DNA of 64,000 bases from Enoplolaimus lenunculus (lineage: Eukaryota; Nematoda; Enoplea; Enoplida; Thoracostomopsidae), in assembly GCA_030248215.1 (NCBI GenBank), contig JASANG010002173.1, forward strand, positions 158,210-222,209, in the 5' to 3' direction. How positions within the stretch are numbered: position 1 is the stretch's first letter; each line of letters begins with the position of its first letter. Made by a program: the position numbers and the translations under genes. Positions 25,801 to 40,800 of this stretch are shown here, piece by piece. The notes under the pieces are model-generated. The model saw nothing but the letters and a program-made list of their open reading frames with translations. It made no database searches and was not told where the DNA came from.

Positions 25801-28800
25801 GAGGCCGAACCGGTCGAATGGGTTGCAGAAATAAAAAAATAATTGACAATTTCATTTTGAAACGATAATTATCTTCAAATAGTTTTTGGTAAGTGAACGT
25901 TACGGTGTGCACTCTCTACGACCATCAAGTTGTAGGTTTGGCGGATCGAAAGCTGTTTCACGCCGGCGACAGTCAGTCGCGGTTTAAAATCCAATGACTG
26001 GTTTAGAAAAATATAAAATTGTTACAAGTATTTTTGCTAACTTTTTTGCATAATTTGTCATTTTCAACGTATGAACGTTGGCCAATAGCTGAAACTATGG
26101 TCATTCATTGAACCATAACAACGGATTATTTAAAGCACAACTTAATTTAGGTGTTTGTACTATAAATCGCCTGGTTTGGTCGTGATGGTCTGAAGAAACG
26201 GCACTTGAATAAGATGGGTTTCCAGCCGCCTCGTGTTTAGTTGTTAATATCGACGTACGACTAAAACATTTGTATATACATAGCCGGCTCCTAAATAGGA
26301 TTTTCATCAGAGATTAGTCTGACTCCAACGAGGAATTACAGGAAATGCGTTCAAGTTTTAAAGAACTTGCAAGCAAAGCGAGCGAAAAGTTTGACACAAT
26401 TTAAGAGACAACAAAACGTTTGTTTGTTCATGAATTGAAGGTCTAAAGCTGGTGACTTCCACTTGGCTACACGGTTGATTCATTGTTATAGAAACGATGC
26501 TTCAAACGGCGCAACCAGGTGTAGTCAGCGGTGCTGTTGAAGTGATGCCAATTATGACGGCGACAGAGCAAGTTGAAATGGAAGATATTGAATTTGTTGG
26601 CGTATTGCCAAGCGAGGAGGTAAGATTTTTACGCATTGGGGTTTTCGAAAATGTCAAATACTACCAGCAGGGCTGTCAGCAGGATTTCATTGGGGGGATG
26701 TATCTCAAACGTTTTTGTATGCGACCGTAGCGTATAAGAAAATTAGTTTGAATTCTAGGGTTCAACTCAGGGTCGTAGCCAGCTCACCTTGCTAAGGGGG
26801 GGGGGGAAAATTTTTCAGGAGGGGCATTCAAGGGTTTTCAATGACTTACATGAAAGATTGAAAATCTTCTGGGGGGGGGCAAATTTTTTCCAAGGGGGAG
26901 GGCTGAGCACCCCTGCCCCCCCTTGGCTACGGGCCCGGTTCAACTCTAGACATTTCAGGAGCCAGTATATCCTCTTTATTTTTCGGTTTCACCTTAAAAT
27001 AGATGGTATCTCTAAACCTAACGCTGTGGACTTATTTGTTTCATGCCGCAAATCAGAAACGGTTGTGTTGAAAACGACTGGCACCATAGGGATCTTTAAA
27101 AGCTTCAATTCGCAGCAAATAGCGGATCAGGAGGTATAACCAGGATTTCTGGTTCGGATGGATATTATTGCGTTCAAGAACATTTTTAACCTTGACAAGC
27201 CAAAAGGTTATTCTATTGTCTGTTAAAAGTGTTTGTCTTGCCTGGCCACAAACTTTTCGGGACGGAATATGTCACATCAATGCGTGATCTTGTTTCTGCC
27301 CATGGTAATAATTTTTGGTCACACAGTTGTAGCGGGCCGGTAGCCAAATGGGAGCCGGGAAAATTTTGCACCTCCTACAAGATTTTCAACCTTGCTTGTA
27401 AGTCATGGTCAAGTTTTAAATACACGTCCTGATAAATTTTTAGCCACCCGTAGCAAGGTGAGTCGGCTATGGGGCTGTGTTGCAGGTGGAAACCGCTATG
27501 GCACAAGCAGTGACACTGACTGAAACAGACGTTGGTATGGCAACTTGTAACGTCGCAACTGCCCAATTAGTGGAAGGCGATCGAAAACAAGACTCGGCGA
27601 CTGGTTCAAATACTTGTCTGACTCAAACTGAATCCAGAGACGGGATTTGCTATTGGACAACGTCTCAAGGCCGATTTCGATTCGCTCTTGATGAATTGCC
27701 AGCTCAGTTGCAGTTGATTTATTCGTTAATGCAGGTTAGTAGCAAAAACGTTGCAGCTGTTATACCATTGGCCCAACTCAACATGCAATGGGATTGGGCA
27801 AACATAAGATTCAGTATGTGTTTGCGAGGATTTAGCACGAATGTTCAAGCGGGGTTAATTTTTTTAGGATGGACAAAATTTTAGCGGGAAGCTAAGATTC
27901 GTACAACAACTATACACTGTAAGTTTCAGTGAGTTGATTTTAACTCAGAATGAGTTGAATCACTCAGAATGAGTTGAATCACTCATTCTGAGTTGCGACT
28001 ATCAGAACTCAGAAGTTTGAGTTGATTCAATTCATTCTCTGAGTTAATTAACCAACTCACCCCGAGTCAGCTCTGAGTAATGTGTTTCCGGTTTTATATA
28101 AATGACATTGGCAGGGCCGGAACAACCACTCCCCATATCCCCATTTGGTTGAACAACCACCACCACCACTAAAGGGGCCCCGCCCTAACCGGTTGATACA
28201 AAAACCGCCAAAGTTTTAAAATGCGTCTGGCTTCCAGCCCGGTTCGCTCGCGAGTTTGGGGCGCTTCCCTGGAGTTAGGGGAAGTCCCCGCCACTGTCTG
28301 CTCCGGCACTGGGCATTGGTATCTACTGTATTTTGTGCTGAAATTTATTTTGATGAAATTGCCGGATTTATTAAACCGGAGCTTTTTAATGTTGTGCTAA
28401 ACCAAACGTTTGAAACCTATTTTAGATTTTTGGGTCAACTTTTTAAAATTCGTTAAAGCATTTTGAAATTTATCAACTCCGTACGCTTGTTAATGGGCAT
28501 ATTTTAGCAAATCGGCAGTGTTTACCGCATTTACAATGAACACAACTTGAAAAAGATGCCTTCGATAGCCCTATAAAACATCCGTGATTCTGCGATGGAC
28601 AAAATTTCAAATAGTTTTTAACTTCAGTTGTAATTTACGATTCAAATATTTTGGAGTTGCAAAAAAGGTTGCTTGTATCTGGAATTCTAAAAATTTAAAA
28701 ACAAAATTTCAAATAGTTTTTAACTTCAGTTGTAATTTACGATTCAATTATTTTAGAACGCAAAAATGTTGCTTGTATCTTGAATTCTAAAAATTTAAGA

Positions 28801-31800
28801 ACAAAATTTCAAATAGTTTTTAACTTCAGTTGTAATTTACGATTCAAGTATTTTAGAGTCACAAAAAAGCTTGCTTGTATCTTGAATTCTTAAAATTAAA
28901 ATAATTATTTTGAATTAAATTTAACATTTCAGGGTGTTGACACGTATCCAGACCCAGATGCACGCTACTATATGCTGGTATCGCTGAAGTACCTTTGTTT
29001 ACACGCAGAAGTCTTGAACAACGCGCATTCCGAACAACGTGGATTCCTTATATGGGCGCAAGAGAATATTTTAATTTCAAAGTAATCAATATGAGCTCTT
29101 TTACCTACCATCCTCAAAGTTTGGATCAATATTCAGGCTGACACATGTACTATTTATATATTGAGTGAATTTGTTAGCAACTTATAATTATTTCGATATT
29201 CATTTTGTTAAAGTGCTGCGTAGATAACTTGTACTAATCATCCAGTATTGTGCAATGTCCATGTTAACGAATGCACAACAATTTGCATGCAAATTTTCTT
29301 TTCACAGAGCAATCATGTTTATAAATTATTGTAAACAAAATAATGCTGAAACGTTGTCCAGAATACGTATATGATGCATTCCAGTTTTAATTATACAGAG
29401 AGACATACAGTTGCTTTTCGCTATACTTCATAAACCATTGATATATATTTTCGTTACGGAATTTTTGTACTGCAGCGTTAATGAAACATTGAAAATAAGC
29501 GTTACTAATGCCAAATTTCTCTAAATTACACCATGGGTTATCATATATGTTTTGTATGTTAACCGATCATAACTGGCTTCACCCGTCAGAATGAATGAGA
29601 GTTATGAATCGAGTTTAGGCTATGGCATCTCTTACAAGCACAGTACAGCCACGTATCGCAGGCGTGTGTTCCTCTGATTTTACACTGTTTGACGTTGCCC
29701 TCCGGACCAGAAGTATTTTGGCGATTGGTAAACGCTGATTTCTCGAATGCCGACTGGAAAGAAAGATTCATTGCGGGTAAATTTGGCCAGCACCGTGTGT
29801 AATCCTATCAAGTTTTGAGCAAAGTCGTTTATACAAGTGGAAGCATAAGGGAATATGTTTACTTGTGAAATTTGTTGGACAGACACGAAAACAACGCTTT
29901 ACAAGGCTTTCGAATAATAGAAAAATTTCTTTTACATAAGATTTTACCCTCCGAACGGAAATCCTGGACACGAAGCTGGTTGTAAGTCTTTTCCGTTGCC
30001 AAATGATTAGCGGAGAAAGTAGTTAACCAGCCAGCTTCTAATTTTAACCACCCGAACGGAAATCCTGGACACGAAGCTGGTTGTAAGTCTTTTCGGTTGC
30101 CTAATGATTAGCGGAGAAAGTAGTTAACCAGCCAGCTTCTAATTTTAACCACTATCAGAGTTGCGTTCGTTTTGTGTAGTGTGGTATAGATTTTAAATTT
30201 TCGGATCACATTCATTACATGAGATAAATATAAATTCGTGTCACTTGCGGAATTAATTTTTTAGTCAAAATTGACTGTGTCTGTAAATGAATTTTTCATT
30301 TTCCACGTCGTGTACACATTTTATTGTGGACGTTGTATTAATTGGTATGTATTTTGGGATTGGTATTTTTTCAGTTGAACGGGTCACAGTGCTGTGTCGA
30401 TTCCTTGATCCTTCACCGATGCGCGGAAATCCAATCTTGCAAACTTCGCTTTCGAACGCATTTTCGTTTCTAATTTCGTCGGCGTACGATCCAAACGCTT
30501 GCGTGGCTCAAAGCGCTATTGCAAGTTTGGATTCAATCCCAATGTCGGCTCTAAAAGTAAAGCACTATTGACACGTGCAAGTTTTTGCAGCGAGAAATTG
30601 CAGCTGAACCTCGAACTTGCACGTTTTGTTCGAAAATCAATTCGAAAAACAGTGCGGCTACAAATTGCAACTACAAGTTCTCGCTGCAAAACTGTGCGCT
30701 TGCAAGTTTCAGCTGCAAGTTGTAATAAGTACAAAAACTTGCAACTGTGACTAGGGTTTAGTAGTCGAAAAAGATACTATGTTGTACTCGTGCCAAATCC
30801 TTTTCGCTTTCGCGCAATATTGCGTTTTTTGTTCTATTTTTTCTCATAGAATAATAACCAGCATAATCTTTTTGTATAGGGCAATTTTCGAAGCTTTTAC
30901 TATTAATCTTGTGTACTACTATCAGCTTCCAGTTGAACGACCATTTAAATCAACGGTTATTTCAACGTGAATATTTCGCAAATTTTTGATAATTAAATGT
31001 TTAAGGCTCTTTGCGGTTGCCTTGAAGCTCAATTTGACGCAGTGTCAGTTGATCGCCCGTTGCTTATCCATCGGTTGTATCTGTTGAACAATTTGTTGCC
31101 GGACAAATCAATTTTGACGTGGGATTTTTTCCTTGCACGCTTTGATGCGCTCACTCTGGAAGCTCAGCTGAAACTGGAACGAAACGGAGAAATTCATTGT
31201 GCAACAGGTTTCGGAATGTCTCAATCATTCATATTCATTGTTTTATTTCTCTTTCTTATTCAGCACAATTTGCCATGGCCGGCCGTTAACCAAATGAAAA
31301 TTGATGTATTATGTGTCAGCAGAACCGTATACACAGAATAGGCAAATATATCTGTTATTAAAGTTGTTGGAGGGACAATAAAAATAGACCCTTTAACAGG
31401 CTTTCGATGATTTAGATTATCCTTTTGGATGCGATTTTAGCGGTAAGGGCAAATGTAAACAACCGGCGCGGAACAGTATTATAAGCATATTCCTAAGCCT
31501 AAACCTGTGATTAAGCCTACATATTATTGTAAGAATGAGCATATTCCTAAACCTAAACCTGTGATTAAGCCTACATATTATTGTAAGAATGAGCATATTC
31601 CTAAACCTAAACCTGTGATTAAGCCTACATATTATTGTAAGAATGAGCATATTCCTAAACCTAAACCTAAGATTAAGCCTACGTATTATTGTAAGAATGA
31701 GCATATTCCTAAGCCTAAACCTGTGATTAAGCCTACATTTTATTGTAAGAATGAGCATATTCCTAAACCTAAACCTAAGATTAAGCCTACATATTATTGT

Positions 31801-34800
31801 AAGAATAAGCATATTCCTAAGCCTATGTCTAAGCCGAAGCGTAAGCCAAGCGAAAAAAAAAATAGTCTAAATCTTAAGCGTACTATTTTCTAGTCCCACA
31901 GAAACACCTATCCGTCCCTAATCGTCACATGGGCTGCGGTATGGAACAATAATGTCTTGGTCGCTAAGACGTTTTATTAGGTTTCTGTCTGAAATTAATT
32001 TGTTGGCACGTTCTGGGTGTCAAAATCTTTGGCTGTTATAAACATCGTTTATATTTTCATGCAACATCGTAAACAGTTCAGAAAACCAACGAATTTTTTG
32101 GCCCAACTCTAAGATTAAGACATCCTTAAAAACAGAAATCTTGCCGTTTGTCCAACGGCGAACATAAACAGGCGCGAATTATGATTGAGGCCAGCCAAAC
32201 AGCGGCCTTAGGGCCCGCACCTTCAAAGGATCCGTGAAGAGGTTTTTAAAACATCGTCAAATTTTGTATACCCCTCCCTAAAAACTTTCCAGCGCCTTCC
32301 ACCAACAAGGTGAGCTAGCTATTGGCTTAGCCGCCTCTAAACATAAAGTTGTTGTTTCCGCTCCATAACCTGGAAATATTTCCGTCTTCGCATCGCGGAC
32401 TGATAAATTTTCAACGCCATGTAGCAAGCATTTAGTTACACTCGAATCTGCTAATTGTGGTTTCATGTTGATAAATTTCAGCTGCTTGCTATCTTTGCAA
32501 TAATGGTTGATTAAACGTTTTTCATCGTACCCGTAGCCAGACAGGAGCCAGTGCTTGCGTAGCCCCCATGGAAAATTTTTAACTCCCAGTAAAAAGTGTC
32601 AACCTTGCTTGTAAGTCATCGACAATCGACGCATTTTTCTTCTGAAAATTTTTTAGTCTCTGTTACCATGTTGGACTGGCTATGATTGGCCTGTTTTTTT
32701 TTTAATATTTGCAGATTTGATGCATTCTGAAGTGACCAGCGACAACTATATCCGGAAACTAAATCGAGCGAAAAATGCGCTTGATCAAAGTGGTCAACCG
32801 TTTAAATCAATATTTAACAATATGGAAGATGTTATGCCGCACCAGCAAACACTGATTTACACGACGTCGTCAAATCTTCAAGGTATGACAATCCTTTGAA
32901 ACCAAACCATCTCTTCTCAGGTTATGAAACTTTTCATTGTAAGCAAAGTAATTCTGGAACATTGCCCAAAATATGTATGTAGGGCATTCCAGCTTTAATA
33001 TACATATTAAGCATAATTTTTTACTTTATCCCTACGTTGGTGCGTAGGCTTTCGCTGCTTACAAATAGGATTCGGCTGTTTTTACGCAGTTTTGAAAGTA
33101 ACATGACCAGCGTTAACATACGTGCAAATCGCACTTGACAATGAACGTTTTATACGTTGTTTTTGGAAGCAGAACTGACAAATTTTGAAACATTTTACCT
33201 GATCTTGGCCGAAATATGGCGTTTTGGTCAGCTAAAATATAAAAAATAGCCGCAAATAATTGTTTGAATCTCTGATATTATTTGGCATTTAGCTTTAGAT
33301 TCGTTCCCGCATTACAGATCAATTTGAATAGCACCCGGTACATTGGAACGATCGGCTTCGAACTGTGCTATTATACTCTACTAAACCGAACGCCGCTATG
33401 CGTTGCTAACAAAAATATAAGCAAAATGCCGTCACACGTCTAGGTTCATTTTGTTAATTTAGGTTTAAAGTTTAGGTTTAGGATTACTGGCTCAGCAGTA
33501 GTGGACATTGCCTGATACTTAACAAGGACCAAAATAATAAGTCAAATATGTGCTACATATATTGTTTTACGTTGCCTATATGTTGTATATGTTATTTAAT
33601 TGCTAATCCGATATAAATATACTTTTGCTATACTGAAAAGAACCTGTGACAGGAGTGCAGTAGTTATCTTTGGTACCATATTTGCTTATTTATTTCTACC
33701 TTAGGGTATTTTAACGACTACATTTTGGGTATTACAAAAGACTTGACGTAGCAGTTTGCACTACGACATATATGTCAATTTTAAATGACAACTTAAGCGT
33801 TGTTGCATGTTGATTGAAATTTGTGTTGCAAATGCTTCGCAATCTTCTAAAGCTGCAATTTTCGATAGCTTTTGTGACCAGCGGTTTTGCTTTATTTAGT
33901 TTTCTATTTACAAGTACTTTTACATGGTAAAAAACGTTGATTTCTATTTATATTTTGAACGCGTTAAATAGCAAATATATACGTAGATTTAAACGTAGCA
34001 TTAGTTTTTTTATTTTGAAGCATATTTTAAAAATATACAAACAGAAATAATCGCTATTTTGAAATACCAATTAGTCTACTCAATTGAGGCTATGATTCTC
34101 CGGGTCTTGTCGGCTAACTTTCAGGCGACACTGCGAAAAAATGGTGAGTCAAATTGACTGTCTCCGAAATAGGCTTTTCTGGACTGTACACAAATTGAGT
34201 CAAAATTCGGCTCCGCAGTAGTCAAATTCGATTCACTGAGTCGAACATTTGACTCTGGCAGTGTCGACTTTGACTCAGTTTTTGTAGTTCCGAAAAGCAT
34301 AATTTCGGAAAGAGCTAATTTGACTCATCATTTTTTGCACTATAAATTTGCTTAACAGTAGTCCAATTGTTCAAATTTTTGTATATTTGACCTACTCGTC
34401 ACCCCGCGATCTTTGTAAGCTAAAATTTGAAATTGTACAAAAATCTAGGCCTTAAAGTACCCTTGGGGCCAAAACATTTAAAATTAGCAATATTTCTGTA
34501 CCATTCGAAGCAGTTTGCAGTGCAAAGTTGAACGCTGTTCGATTTTCTGCCATCAAACGAGTGGTTCGTGAGTTTAGGTTGTATAATTTTGGTTGGCACT
34601 CTGTACCACTACAGCCTGCGTCGAGTGGTACAGGCTACAATTCATGCTACAAAAAATAGTTGCAGCTTAAATCAGCATTACTGAAAAATGCCCTAATATG
34701 TTTGAAAACAACGTAGTCAACCGGTAGAAATTTCTGTTTATTAGTAAAGTAGAGATAGAATTAAATTAAACTACTTACCCGTGTATTGTTTCAATAGATC

Positions 34801-37800
34801 GATGTTGTACGTTTTTAGTTTTACAGGAATTGCTATATTTTGTAAAAATTGTTTCGTTTACAATTTAGTGAAAACCAGGGTTTCAACGGAATTCCGATTC
34901 CGGCTAAAATTCCTTTAAAATTTGGGTTTTGATTCCGATACTCCGACGCCTGAATTCTAATTTTTTGTTATGAGTTTTTAGGGTGATTGAACTTAGATTT
35001 TGCTTGTTATTTCGCTCGTTTGCGCTTAATCTGTTAGTTTTTTTCTTGGTAAATTTTGTCAAGTGTTACTTGAAGAGCATCTAGCACAGCAAATTATTTC
35101 GCTGTTTATCAAAATGTTACCTTTAGACGAATAACAAAATCTAAACTGTAAATTCTATTTGATAGCAGCAAGCAGTGATGTTAACCCCACAAATTTTCAA
35201 ATAATGCTCGATGTTTATAGTTGCACATTATCTTTACTGCAGTGACAAATATTCACTTTGAGAGCTCTGTATATACTGAATTGCAAACACAAACCTAAGA
35301 TATTAAATTTCGCCACGCCAAAGAATTGGTTAATTTTCAAAAATCGGTATCCTGTTTTGTTTATGGTTTCATAAGACTTCATATTTAAAGTTTTGAAGTG
35401 CTAAAAACGCCTAACTGCACTTCAAATTGAAGCCAAACTAATCCAGTGCTCTGAGAATTGGCAGGCTGCTCTGAAAATTGTCAAGGCTTCATTAATCCAC
35501 ACAAACAGGAATACTGCAACAAAAGTCATACATTTTACTTTTTATTTAATAGGATTACTAAAACTTAAATTCCTATTCCGTTTCCGGCAAAAAAATTTGA
35601 TTCCGATTCCGGTTCCGCTTCCAGCAAAATCTACTTCTGATTGGAACCCTGGTGAAAGCCAGCGCTGCTTGAAGCATGTAGGAAACAACTGATTGGTAAA
35701 GGTTTCTGAAATAATACTCAAGTATTTTAGGTTGTACTTCAGTAATTACTTTACGTAGCTGACTTAAGTAAATACTTATCTTTTCAAGCAAAAATCTAAG
35801 CTTCGAGCCACTGTCATGAGAAGGAAGCCATGATTTTGTTTTATGTTAATATGTAGGCACAATAAACGTACAATCTTACTTAGACATAATATGCGTGAAC
35901 TATAGTCTACAACGCGTCAATTTTGGTCAGCGACTGAAGTATTTACTTAACTGAAGTACGCATTTACAAACGGTAAATTGCATACGTAAATACGTAGCAT
36001 GTTGCGTATTAAGTTATGAAGTCATACTTAAGTAGGCTTTCAGAAACCCAGCCAATGATTTAGAGTTCGTTGTACCGTGTTTATTGAACGTTATCAAATG
36101 TGTCCTGTTAGGATTAATCTTCGAACGCGGTAAGTCGAATAATTATTAATATTATTCGCTCTACGCTGTAGTTGTACCTAACGCAACTCAACTGAGTTTC
36201 AATAACGGTTAATAGTTGTACCGATAGTTGTTATTAGGAGTAATTAATTTCCAGCCAAACGACGGCCTGTTCGTCCACCTAAATCACATACGGCCGATAC
36301 TGTGGACCGCTTCTGTGGGTCGGCGTCATGGCAGTCGGAAACAAAATCCACTACCCAGCGGCCTCGAAGCATCGCTATTCGGTCCATGAGTCCAATGGCT
36401 TCGCCGAACGCTCGCGGCAGCATTCATGCACAATCAGGTCGGCGAAAGTTACGACGCGTTCTGTTGCTAATGCGCGCAGTCAAAGTATGGCAGGCGGCAA
36501 AAGAACGTCTTCATAGCCGAAGTTCATCAATTGGAACCATTTCACAGCTTGATTTTTTGCCGACACTTTTTCATCATCATGCGGTACCTCACGGATCTGC
36601 GACCTACAACACGTCGACAAGTTATCATGGATCGTCGGAAGAAGACATCTTTGGCTCGCTCAAAGGGTCACTCAGGGGTGAAAGCATCGGGACTGGCTCG
36701 TTGGGCGGATCGAGTGCTCAGTTGCTCGGTGGCGTGGACGATGCTGCATCTACACGCCCGCTGCGGTCGATGCATTCAAGCGAAGTTATGCACGACGCCG
36801 CGCGTGGGTTTGTAGATGCTTTGGGTATTGTCGGTGCTGCGGGCAGTGTTTCCGGCGGAAACTTCGCCGCAAAGTCGTCGAGGCCAAGTTCGCGTGGAGA
36901 AATAGGTACGCGGTGTGCGCCAAACACTATACTTGGTGTGTTGTCACTCTCACTGTCTTCTTTCGGCACTTGATTAAACGAGATCGCCACCCACCCCCCC
37001 TCCCCGGTTGTTGTGCGGTTGTGATATTCATAATTTTTCACCCGTCACATCGCATACTTCTACTGTGTACTATCACTCCATTGTTTTACTAGTTCTGCTT
37101 TGTTTTCCTATAGTCGAACACGAAAATAAACTAATGGTAATGATGATTTGAGTGAAAATGTAATTTTAAATTCAAGTAGATAACACAAAGTTTTTTTTTG
37201 AAATATCGTTGTATAGTGCCAGATTAACAGTATAAGATAAACGGCCCATGTATAGAACAGGACCGGAACAGTAGTATAAGCATATTCCTAAGCCTAAGCC
37301 TAAGCCTAAGCTTAAGCCTAAGCCTAAGCGTATGGATGAGCCTATTCCTCAGCCTAAGCCTAAGCATAAGCGTATAGATGAGCATATTCCTAAGCCTAAG
37401 CCTAAGCTTAAGCAAAAAATAGTCTAAAGCTTAAACTGACTATTATAGACCCTCCGGAACACGATCCGGCCCTGTTGTATACATGGGCCTGATAAACAAC
37501 GCATCTGCCTTTGTGCCTTTGGTTCACCAAAAATTCCAAACTATTTCTGTTCAGGGCCACCAGATGTGATGCTTAATCCAGCGTTACTGACGCTTATGGG
37601 ACTCTAATATAGTTTAAACTTTAGACTATTTTTTCCCAGGCTACGGCTTAGGCTTAGGCCTAAACTTCGTCATAGGCTTATCCTTACGCTTGGGTAACAT
37701 AAGTTTAGGGTTAGACTAAGCCTAAGAAATATGTTTAGGCTGCTGTTACGCCCCACAAAGTAACATTGGTCGACACTTTTTACACGTTGTGGTTTCAACG

Positions 37801-40800
37801 TCCGACCCAGCGACCATTTTTCAAGTCAAATATTCCACGAAGCACAAGACATTACAATACTTTAAACAACGAACAATTAGCAAACTTAACCTGTAATCAA
37901 ATACGGTAAGGCATAAAACCAAAAACGCAACGCTTGCTGAATACATTTTTGACCAGATTGTGCCCAGCTGCGCATACGGTGGTTTTGGAAATAATCATGA
38001 AATATTAGCCAGATTTGTACTTGTGAAAAATTAGCATGCAATTTTGTTTGATATTTTTGGTAATAGGTTTAGTTTGCATTCAAGCCTTGCATGGTTGTGT
38101 TACATCGCATAAACACTTTATTAATGCAAATTATTTATGTTTTTAGCAAAATCACTACCCGTTAATTTCAAATCGTAGATAAACGTGTGAAAGTTGGCTG
38201 AAAAACAAATTGAACTGGTAGCATTAATTGATATTTTAAGATCAGAACACTTTAATGCATCCAAAATCGAAATACTACACTGTAAAAAAATGTTGAGTCA
38301 AATTGACTTTCTCCGAAATAGACTTTTGCGGACTGCACCAACCGAGTCAAACCTGACTCCGCCAAAGTCAAACGTGCTGCTCGGTGAGTCGAATTTGACT
38401 CTGGCGGAGTCAAATTTGACCCAGTTGGTATAGTCCAGAAAAGTCTATTACGGAAAGAGTCAATTTGACTCACCATTTTTTGCTGTGTAGGAATAGCTTC
38501 CAGATCCCGATTCTTCCAGTGAAGTTTATTTGCTGGCATTTCTAAGTTAACAAGTAGGGGTACATAACTTTTACATAGATTCACACACAGCCTAACATAC
38601 CATCGAAATCATATTATGCTAAAACGTCAAGCTATTTTCCCCGTAGTTTTCGAAATTTCCAAGTTTTTTAGTTTTTAGCAAAATTGAGGTATAGATTAGG
38701 TTTATGCATACGTTTAGACTTAGGCTTAGGTTAAGGCATACGGGTGTTGAGGTAAGTGCATAAGTGCCAGAATATTTGGTTCTTCATCCACTCAAAAATA
38801 TCGGGTTTTTTGTTGTTTGAAAAACTCGGTGAATAAAATTGTCTTTTTTTGCTTATTCCCGGTATCAAAGTTGAAATATAGCGACATTTCAATGAAATGT
38901 TTAATTTGTAATTTTGTAAATAATTTCGGGATAGAATGTTTAGGGTTTATACGGTCCAGTGAAAATTGTTTCACCGTACAGAACAAATTAGTTGTTTGCA
39001 ACTGTCACGATCATCAATTTGAATCATAGCTGCTCTCTACCCGTGGGTCGGTACACGCGGGGGGTAAACGCAGGACGGCTAAGAAAATTTTGACGCTGGT
39101 ATACTCGCGGGTAAACAATTTCAGAGTACGGGTAAAAATTTGTTAATCTTTACGCACCTAAAATTTTTATGAAAAGCTTGAAACCAGATAACGTAGAAAA
39201 ACTTGAATTTTTTAAACTGTTTTACCGTATAAGTGCACAATAAGTATCGAGTATTAAACATCAATGAACTGTAAAATTGCACAATTGTATTGCACACCTT
39301 AGAAAAAATATGGGCGGGTAACGGTAAAGGAATTTATCGCAAGTAAAGGTGACAAACGGATATAGAACTTTGCGCGGGTATATTCGCGGGTAAAAAATAA
39401 AATTTCCGCGAGTAAAGCGCAGCGCGGGAAAAAATCTTTACCCACTCACACATCTGATTTGAATATTATGTTTTGTACGAACATTTGGAACAAGATCCTT
39501 TTTCGTATATATGCACTGCACAACAAATTTTCTTCTTCTGCGATCAGTGGCGGATCCATGACCGGCACGGATTTGGGGTTCACAGGTCTTGGTATCTACG
39601 AAAGCACTGCGATACTTTGACGGCTATACTCAACCGGTGTTGTGCGACCCGAGTCTGACTCGAGGCATTTTGCGACTTTATATTTGGCGCAACCTTTTTG
39701 CTCAGTACGAAGCGAGGGGCGGAACGTTTTTCTGTGGGACTAGAAAACAGTAACCTTAAAGCTTTAGACTATTTTTTTGCTTGCTTAGGCTTAGGCTTAG
39801 GAGGAATATGCTCATGCTTATGCTCAGGCTTAGGCTTAGCTTTTGGCTTAAGCTTAAGCTTAGGAAGATGTTTACAATACTGTTCCGACCCTGTTCTTTA
39901 GATTGGCCACGGATACCCATGGACCCTCTCTCGTTTCCTCTCGTATAGAAATTTCTGACAACGGACGGCTTGAAAAAAATATTTCTAGCATGAAGTCAAA
40001 CTCAATTTTAGTAGTGGGACACATTAGTTAAAATTTGTAAAATAGAAAAAATGTTGCCATGTTTATACAATTTTCTATGAAAAAATTTCTGATGGGAAAA
40101 GTGCAAGCGCCATCTGAGCGTCCGCTCGTATGTGCCCTTGATGGTAATCTCACGATAACACTATCGGATCCAAGGTCGACACGAACGCCCAGGGCCATCC
40201 CAACATGGATCAAAACCAAAACTTTTTGTGCTAAGACTTAGTACTAAAATTGCGTTCAGTTTGTCGCTCGTTTCGCTGACGGACTTTGCTAACTTTTGTA
40301 TATCAGCGGCCACCCGTGCGAAATTTCTGCATCCGCCACTGCATAAACGATAATGTTACATTTATATCTACAGTAGAGTGTATGCACTAGTTTGTGATGA
40401 AAACTTTGGTTGCTGTTGCAATTGCAAACGCAATAGGCGTTGCACTCAAATTGTGTTAAAAATACCCTGTAACTCGTAGCATTTTGTCACTAAATACCGA
40501 GTTGTTATAGTAAATCGTGTCTTTGTTCCGCATTTTTTTACCTCGAGTTCGAACGTAATGGCCTAACTTTCGGTTGTATACAATGAACCCATTTTTGCTT
40601 TCAAAGTTCAACGTAACTAAAGCTCACGCTATTTTGACGGTTTCTTGTCCTTATATTAGACACTTATTGTAACAATAAAGTTAAAACACTGCGTATTTCC
40701 TAAGCTTCGATTTTAAGACAAGATATTTCAGTAGCAAATACAAGATATTGCGGTATAGAAGGATACTTATTAGTACTTAGAAATATTTCAGTGTCTGAAA

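Noticed and set aside
31417-31893. 131- and 128-codon repetitive open frames
   Set aside because: They come from the 54-bp tandem repeat, whose length is a multiple of three, inside a transposon.
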